Shown: one piece after another, positions 5,450-9,249 of the stretch
How positions within the stretch are numbered: the first letter of the stretch is position 1
How the letters are laid out: every line of letters begins with the position of its first letter
Assembly: GCA_024699395.1 (NCBI GenBank)
Contig: JAILPU010000002.1
Span: 1-9,249 of the forward strand
Direction: 5' to 3'
DNA length: 9,249 nt
Source of the DNA: Lachnospiraceae bacterium
GTDB lineage: Bacteria; Bacillota; Clostridia; Lachnospirales; Lachnospiraceae
Position numbers and translations under genes: made by a program
Notes under the pieces: model-generated
Told to the model about the DNA's origin: nothing
Database searches by the model: none
What the model saw: the letters and a program-made list of their open reading frames with translations, nothing else

Positions 5450-7027
5450 ATGAAAAAAAATAAATTTTACAGAGGAATCGTTGCTTTGGGAATCAGTCTG
5501 GCACTTATGGCGCCGGCGCCGCAGATATATGCCGCACAGTCCGGGGTAATAGGAGATGCGGTATATGAGGAAACTTCAATATATGATGAGCCGACGACAT
5601 ATGGGGATAGTGTGACATATGAGGAGACCGCAGAATATGCGGAGTCGGGGGTATATGAAGAGACCACGGATAATTTGGGGAGCCGAACTCTCGTAGAAAA
5701 TATCCCGGTTATTTCAGATGGTTCAACAGATACATTTGAAGTTGGAAAACAATATAATATAGAAGCGATTCGACAGCCCAAAGAAGTGGAATCACAGAGT
5801 GCGGGCGATGTGAATGATTCCTTGGATGAGGTTGATACCAAAAATGCCGTTACCATGGAATGCCTTACGGGAGACAGTGGTGCGGAAGGCTTTGTCACCA
5901 GAATGTACAGGCTTATCCTTGGAAGAGAACCTGATGAGGAGGGATATCGGTTCTGGGTTAATACTCTTACTACACACCAGAAGGCAGCAGCCAACATAGT
6001 CATGGATTTCTTTTTCTCCAGTGAATATGTGAATTTAAAAAAGAGTAACAGCGCGAAAGTAACGGATATGTATGCGGCGATGCTGGACAGAAATCCGGAT
6101 CAGGGAGGATACGAATACTGGCTCAATCATCTTGAGATAGGAATGACTCCCAAATCCATAATAGGAGGTTTTCTGGCAAGCCCGGAATTTAAGAAACTCT
6201 GCGCCGGATACGGAATTGATAACGGAACGGTAATTCTCACAGATGCCAGAGACAAGAATTATGAGATAACATATTTTGTGTACAGATTGTATGTAAACTG
6301 TCTTGGAAGAAAACCGGATCTTTCCGGACTTGATAACTGGTGCGACTATCTGATTTCGGGAAGAAGCGGAACAGAGTTGGCGAAGGAATTTGTTTTCAGT
6401 AAGGAATATAAGGCGAAGCATGTGGATAATGATGAATTTGTCGATATGCTTTATTATACGATTTTGGGAAGAACGCCGGACGCCGGGGGGAAATTTGGCT
6501 GGACGGAACAGCTTGATTATTACCATACAAGGGAGTATGTGCTCAACGGCTTTATGTTCAGCACGGAGTTTTCCAAACAGTGTGCTCAGGCGGGAATCAA
6601 GGTGGGAAACTCCATAGCGCAGCCCGATGAAGGTACGGCGTGGAAATATAATGTGGAAATATTGAGGCTCTGCAATGAGGAAAGAGCTGCCAACGGACTC
6701 CCTAAGTTGAGGACCAGAGAAGATTTCTGGGAGGATGTGGCCATGGTGCGGGCTGTAGAGATTGCATCAGTTTTTTCTCACGACAGACCTGACGGCAGCA
6801 GTTGCTTCAATCTCTATAAAGAAAAGGGATATAAATCCAGGAGAAGTGCGGAAAATATTGCGGCCGGATATTCAGGACCTCAGGCTGTTGTAACCGGCTG
6901 GATGAACTCATCGGGCCACAGAAGCAATATTCTCTCCCAGTGTGAGATTCTGGTTACAGGATATTATTACGATTCCAAATCGGCATATAAAAAATATTAT
7001 TGCCAGAATTTCATGACTCCCATGTAG
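5450..7027 (+). CDS. Secreted protein with four DUF4214 repeats and a C-terminal CAP (SCP/PR1) domain
   Basis: The 525-residue product has a signal peptide (basic MKKNKFYR, hydrophobic core, cleavage likely near residues 28-29 in IYAAQ). Six hexapeptide repeats each led by Tyr follow at residues 39-74, then an acidic linker. Four DUF4214-like units come next, at about 147-196, 203-250, 274-322 and 328-378, each with an (L)(G/D)R-x-PD motif: LGREPD, LDRNPD, LGRKPD, LGRTPD. Residues 400-523 form a CAP domain: FSHDRPDG (442-449), AENIAAGYS (467-475), GHRSNIL (489-495) and YYCQNF (516-521), with His444, Glu468 and His490 as candidate cavity residues. CAP domains are extracellular folds with varied roles; DUF4214 has no settled function, so only an envelope or secreted role is inferred. 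I see no LPXTG, S-layer or membrane anchor. The start is supported by GGAGG eight bases upstream. I see no convincing terminator after it. Confidence 0.9.
   Translation: MKKNKFYRGIVALGISLALMAPAPQIYAAQSGVIGDAVYEETSIYDEPTTYGDSVTYEETAEYAESGVYEETTDNLGSRTLVENIPVISDGSTDTFEVGKQYNIEAIRQPKEVESQSAGDVNDSLDEVDTKNAVTMECLTGDSGAEGFVTRMYRLILGREPDEEGYRFWVNTLTTHQKAAANIVMDFFFSSEYVNLKKSNSAKVTDMYAAMLDRNPDQGGYEYWLNHLEIGMTPKSIIGGFLASPEFKKLCAGYGIDNGTVILTDARDKNYEITYFVYRLYVNCLGRKPDLSGLDNWCDYLISGRSGTELAKEFVFSKEYKAKHVDNDEFVDMLYYTILGRTPDAGGKFGWTEQLDYYHTREYVLNGFMFSTEFSKQCAQAGIKVGNSIAQPDEGTAWKYNVEILRLCNEERAANGLPKLRTREDFWEDVAMVRAVEIASVFSHDRPDGSSCFNLYKEKGYKSRRSAENIAAGYSGPQAVVTGWMNSSGHRSNILSQCEILVTGYYYDSKSAYKKYYCQNFMTPM
5564..5671 (+). 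repeat. Six tandem 18-bp units encoding Tyr-led hexapeptides
   Basis: Residues 39-74 divide exactly into YEETSI, YDEPTT, YGDSVT, YEETAE, YAESGV and YEETTD. The consensus is Tyr, any or Glu, acidic, Thr/Ser/Pro, then two variable residues. DNA units have diverged more than the period, so this is an old repeat rather than a recent expansion. It lies just after the signal peptide. Confidence 0.85.
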
Positions 7028-7111
7028 ATGATTTTTCACCATAGCGAGTAATCAACAAAATCATGACTCCCATGTAGGGCATCATCTGAGGTGGGGCACA
7101 TAATCAACAAA
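7011..7111 (+). repeat. Imperfect tandem duplication of about 50 bp across the 3' end of the CAP gene
   Basis: TCATGACTCCCATGTAG occurs at 7011-7027, where it encodes the last residues and stop of the CAP protein, and again exactly at 7061-7077. A second shared block, TAATCAACAAA, ends each unit (7049-7059 and 7101-7111). The 21-23 bases between the blocks do not match. The second copy lies outside the gene. Confidence 0.85.
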
Positions 7112-7133
7112 TTGCATTTATTCGTAAGTTTAA

Positions 7134-7430
7134 TTACAACCCAAGCCTCCACTTGCAGTTATTTCGCTCGAAGTAAAGACGAACTTTCCTCTTATTGTCA
7201 AGCACGATAACAAGGCATTCAAAAATAAATGTGGTTCCGGAGACAAGAAGTCCGTCCGGGGTAGTATAAGTCCCCGGACCGGACAGCCTTCGGTAACCGC
7301 ATATTTTATAGGTTTCGTATTCTTTATCTTCGTTCATGAATCTGAACTTTATAGGGATTATATCTCCGTCTGCTTTGTGCTGGCAGATTACGTCCACATT
7401 CTCAATGATTCTGCTCATATATGCACCCAT
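7134..7430 (-). CDS. Small conserved-type hypothetical protein
   Basis: This is a 98-residue product with no signal peptide, membrane segment or domain I can name with confidence. It has a mixed beta-rich look: IIENVDVICQHKADGDIIPIKFRF, then a YETYKICGYRRL strand, a Gly/Thr turn region (GPGTYTTPDGLLVSGTT) and a final VRLYFERNNCKWRLGL. I have an uncertain impression of similar small proteins in other Lachnospiraceae genomes, but cannot confirm it here. Translation may begin at the first ATG (7428-7430) or at a second one (7416-7418), which would give MSRIIENV; the second has GGATGGG about seven bases upstream and may be the real one. Support for a real gene is its good promoter at 7451-7479 and full use of the gap between convergent and divergent neighbours. 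It converges on the CAP gene with no clear terminator between. Confidence 0.72.
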   Translation of the reverse strand: MGAYMSRIIENVDVICQHKADGDIIPIKFRFMNEDKEYETYKICGYRRLSGPGTYTTPDGLLVSGTTFIFECLVIVLDNKRKVRLYFERNNCKWRLGL

Positions 7431-7450
7431 CCAAACATCTGTTCGATATA

Positions 7451-7479
7451 ATAATACAACAAATTTTGGATGATTTCAA
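7451..7479 (-). promoter_or_regulatory. Sigma-A-type promoter of the small hypothetical gene
   Basis: On the minus strand TTGAAA (7474-7479), 17 bases, then TATTAT (7451-7456): each box is one base from consensus at ideal spacing. The start should be near 7445, leaving a very short leader. An inverted repeat ATGAT-N4-ATCAT (7470-7483) overlaps the -35 box and could be an operator. Confidence 0.65.
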
Positions 7480-7564
7480 TCATGCAAAGTTTTCAATTAA
7501 AGACGTTAAACAGTCCATGTCGAAATCTATATTAGCGGCTTTGTATTAATAAGAAAGGTTTACT

Positions 7565-8410
7565 ATGATCAAAAAACACATGCCGGAGACCACGGTATAC
7601 AGGAAAAAAGATAATGTGGGTTACATAACCTGTAAGGCTCTTGACAAGGAGGACTGGCTTCTTAATGCTTTCTCCACAAGAGAAGGGGGGATAAGTCCCG
7701 GATATTACGGCGAAATGAACCTGAGTTTTACTGTGGGGGATGCCCCTGAAAACGTAAGGGAAAATTACAGATTGTTCGGCAATGCCATAGGAGTTACCCC
7801 GGAGCAAATGGTGACTGCCGCTCAGACTCATACCGTAAACGTTCTTAAGGTGGGAAAAGAGTACAAGGGTATGGGAGTTGTAAGAGAGCGAATTTACAGT
7901 GACATTGACGGACTTGTTACCGATGAACCCGGAGTGTGTCTTGTGACCTCCCACGCCGACTGCGTGCCTTTATATTTTGCAGACAGAGTAAAAAGGTGTA
8001 TTGGACTTTCTCATTCCGGATGGAGAGGCACTGTAGGGGGCATCGGCGCCAAAACGGTTAAGCTTTTGGAAAAGGAATTCGGAAGTAATCCCAAAGATTT
8101 AGTTTGCTTCATCGGTCCCTGTATTTCAAAAGAATCCTACGAGGTGGGAGAAGATGTGGCTTTACATTTTAAAAATGCCTATGAGCCACATCGTTTTGAA
8201 AAAATATGCACGCCGGTTGAACAAAATGAGGGGAAATACCTCTTGGATCTTTTGCTGGCTAATTTCTATCTTCTTTGCGATTGCGGATTAAAACCGGAAA
8301 ACATTACTCTTACTGATATTTGTACCGCTGAGAACCGGGATCTTCTTCATTCCCACAGAGCCACCGGTGGCAAAAGAGGCGGAATGAGCGCATTTTTAAT
8401 GATAAAATAA
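7565..8410 (+). CDS. pgeF: Peptidoglycan editing factor / purine nucleoside enzyme, YfiH-PgeF-LACC1 family
   Basis: This is a cytosolic enzyme of the Cu-oxidase_4 (formerly DUF152) family. Members have been described as polyphenol oxidases, as purine nucleoside phosphorylase/deaminase-type enzymes (LACC1) and, in E. coli, as a factor that keeps Ser out of the first position of the peptidoglycan stem. The 281 residues are normal length. The family's metal and catalytic residues are present: His89 in AAQTH, Cys133 in SHADCVPL and His150 in LSHSGWRG, with the usual 17-residue Cys-to-His spacing. GPCIS (184-188), SYEVG and the C-terminal DLLHSHR (259-265) are also diagnostic. The ATG has AAGAAAGG (7551-7558) six bases upstream. 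No strong promoter was found; TATATT (7528-7533) is a weak -10 candidate. A terminator follows 17 bases after the stop. Which of the reported activities matters here is not shown. Confidence 0.93.
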   Translation: MIKKHMPETTVYRKKDNVGYITCKALDKEDWLLNAFSTREGGISPGYYGEMNLSFTVGDAPENVRENYRLFGNAIGVTPEQMVTAAQTHTVNVLKVGKEYKGMGVVRERIYSDIDGLVTDEPGVCLVTSHADCVPLYFADRVKRCIGLSHSGWRGTVGGIGAKTVKLLEKEFGSNPKDLVCFIGPCISKESYEVGEDVALHFKNAYEPHRFEKICTPVEQNEGKYLLDLLLANFYLLCDCGLKPENITLTDICTAENRDLLHSHRATGGKRGGMSAFLMIK

Positions 8411-8427
8411 ATATGGTTGTAAATGAC

Positions 8428-8460
8428 AAAGTGCTTGCGCAGGTAGGCACTTTTCTTTTG
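8428..8460 (+). terminator. Rho-independent terminator after pgeF
   Basis: AAAGTGC (8428-8434) pairs with GCACTTT (8447-8453), extendable by two weaker pairs, around an 8-base loop. TCTTTTG follows. Its position 17 bases after the pgeF stop fits. Confidence 0.8.
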
Positions 8461-8644
8461 TTTCAGGGGAATTGGTTCGTGACTTTCCCCAAAAAACATG
8501 CTCCCATGGATGCAAACTTACGCACAAGAAAAATATGCTCCCGGGGATGCTCTACTTACGCACAATTAAATTCAGCATAATCATAAACACCGGACGGGAC
8601 GCCGAAAAGCCGCAAGCGACATTAGAAATTAATTATATTTCCTT
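8461..8644. other. Non-coding gap with repeats and a short GC-rich patch
   Basis: Apart from the 37-bp repeats I find no gene. A GC-rich patch at about 8590-8620 (CACCGGACGGGACGCC and onward) interrupts AT-rich DNA. An inverted repeat ATTAGAA/TTCTAAT (8621-8627 with 8643-8649) overlaps the stop codon of the minus-strand gene and might act in its 3' end formation, though its loop is long and no T-run follows. Confidence 0.5.
8491..8565. repeat. Imperfect tandem repeat of about 37 bp, two copies, intergenic
   Basis: Units lie at 8491-8527 and 8528-8565. They share an A-rich start, ATGCTCCC, GGATGC and the exact end ACTTACGCACAA, with a one-base length difference. On the minus strand each reads GTGCGTAAGT, then GCATCC(N)nGGGAGCAT, then a run of T. 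This resembles a weak hairpin with a T tail downstream of the minus-strand gene at 8645. No open reading frame of note covers it. Confidence 0.8.
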
Positions 8645-9249
8645 CTAATCTGAATTGCTTTGGATGTGACACAGATAATGATTATATAATGCATTCACAG
8701 TGCAGTAATACAAATCTTCTTGAGTTTCAGCATATTGATCATAAACATCCACATAATCGAAGTCGCATGTCTTTATCCGATGAAATAAGTTGTTACATGC
8801 ATCAATAACAAATCTGCATAACCAAAATGTAAGATCTTCTTCATTGCAAGAACCAAAGTCCTTTTCTGTCCAAAGATAATCCATTGGCGGCATTGCTTCA
8901 ACTTCAGGTTTATTCTCCTTCAGCCAAAGATAATCGTCTATGTATGCATCAATAGATGAAAAATTCATTTTTTCGAATGAGCTAAGACTAGGTTTAAGCA
9001 GCCTCGCAAACGAATAATTATCGTATATACTAATATCGTGATTCGAATAATAGTTGAAAGCACGATAAAGATATTGATCAAACATATAAAAATATCTTTT
9101 TGACGATAATTCGTATTTCTCTAAATCGTTGCAGAAGAATTCAATAGCCTTTCCTATGTGAAGAGAATCTATATTAATCATGATGTCCGCATTGCAAGAT
9201 TTAAGAATTAATCTCTGTACTATCTTGGGCAGCAATATAAATTCAGTAT
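8645..9249 (-). CDS. Hypothetical protein, AT-rich, open at the right edge
   Basis: I do not recognise this protein. The minus-strand frame stays open to the window end, so the N-terminus may be missing. Inside the window the possible starts are TTG at 9233-9235 (196 residues) or ATG at 9179-9181 (178 residues, MINIDSLHIG), neither with a good ribosome binding site. The product is soluble-looking, rich in Tyr, Phe and Asp (YFYMFDQYLYRAFNYY; DFDYVDVYDQY), probably helical, with no signal peptide, membrane segment or known catalytic motif. The DNA is clearly AT-rich: bases 8701-8760 and 9001-9060 each hold 19 G+C in 60, against 28 in 60 at 3001-3060. This suggests a transferred or fast-changing accessory gene. 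An acidic single-domain immunity-type protein is one possibility, but there is no partner toxin in view. Confidence 0.65.
   Translation of the reverse strand, partial: TEFILLPKIVQRLILKSCNADIMINIDSLHIGKAIEFFCNDLEKYELSSKRYFYMFDQYLYRAFNYYSNHDISIYDNYSFARLLKPSLSSFEKMNFSSIDAYIDDYLWLKENKPEVEAMPPMDYLWTEKDFGSCNEEDLTFWLCRFVIDACNNLFHRIKTCDFDYVDVYDQYAETQEDLYYCTVNALYNHYLCHIQSNSD

Noticed and set aside
5467..6003. Minus-strand frame of 178 codons inside the CAP gene
   Set aside because: Antisense shadow of the repeat-rich 5' half; no ribosome binding site, promoter or domain.
7061..7131. Possible third copy of the 8491-8565 repeat near the CAP gene end
   Set aside because: Only CATGGGAG (minus strand) and CGTAAGTTT (plus strand) are shared, on opposite strands and in a different arrangement; probably chance.
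7532..7954. Minus-strand frame of 140 codons opposite pgeF
   Set aside because: Antisense to conserved catalytic regions of pgeF with no independent coding evidence.
8584..8622. Minus-strand mini-frame of 13 codons (MSLAAFRRPVRCL) after the orphan gene
   Set aside because: Very short, no good ribosome binding site at proper spacing, and composed of the GC-rich patch; not supportable as a gene.
8590..8649. Insertion-sequence end or attachment site
   Set aside because: The inverted repeat is only seven bases, no target duplication or transposase trace is visible.

Overview
The window looks like chromosomal DNA from a low-to-moderate GC Gram-positive anaerobe of the Clostridia, most likely a Lachnospiraceae member such as a Butyrivibrio/Roseburia-type organism. 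This is inferred from strong AGGAGG-type ribosome binding sites, consensus-like sigma-A promoters, Ala-Gly-Asp-rich linkers in exported proteins, and a secreted protein combining DUF4214 repeats with a CAP domain. No 16S or other marker gene is present, so the taxonomy is an inference.

Layout. (1) 1-456: the 3' end of a signalling protein with an Hpt phosphotransfer domain, closed by a perfect 28-bp palindromic terminator. (2) 548-3552: a plus-strand operon for an ABC importer of the metal-chelate/cobalamin class: promoter, lipoprotein binding protein, intergenic hairpin, FecCD-type permease, then an ATPase overlapping the permease by 11 bases. It ends in a terminator whose loop contains the ATPase stop codon and which also serves the convergent neighbour. 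(3) 3633-5308: a minus-strand sodium:solute symporter with a TTGACA/TATAAT promoter and an 89-base leader holding two LacI-operator-like sites and a hairpin against the ribosome binding site. (4) 5331-7111: a secreted protein with a Tyr-led hexapeptide repeat, four DUF4214 units and a C-terminal CAP domain. An odd A-less G/T-rich tract lies upstream, and a roughly 50-bp imperfect tandem duplication covers its 3' end. (5) 7134-7479: a small conserved-looking minus-strand protein with its own promoter, divergent from (6) pgeF (7565-8410), a YfiH/LACC1-family enzyme. (7) 8428-8649: a terminator, then a 37-bp imperfect tandem repeat and other non-coding sequence. (8) 8645-9249: an AT-rich minus-strand gene of unknown function, open at the window edge.

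How the parts work together. Only the three ABC genes form a clear functional unit: the lipoprotein captures a chelate or corrinoid outside the cell, the permease moves it across the membrane, and the ATPase powers transport. The symporter, CAP protein, small protein and pgeF appear to be separate transcription units. I see no phage, CRISPR, IS element, tRNA or rRNA. Nothing here is convincing as a complete new multi-gene system. The most unusual features are the repeat-bearing CAP/DUF4214 protein with its duplicated 3' end, the symporter leader, the tandem repeats at 8491-8565, and the compositionally distinct orphan gene at the right edge.
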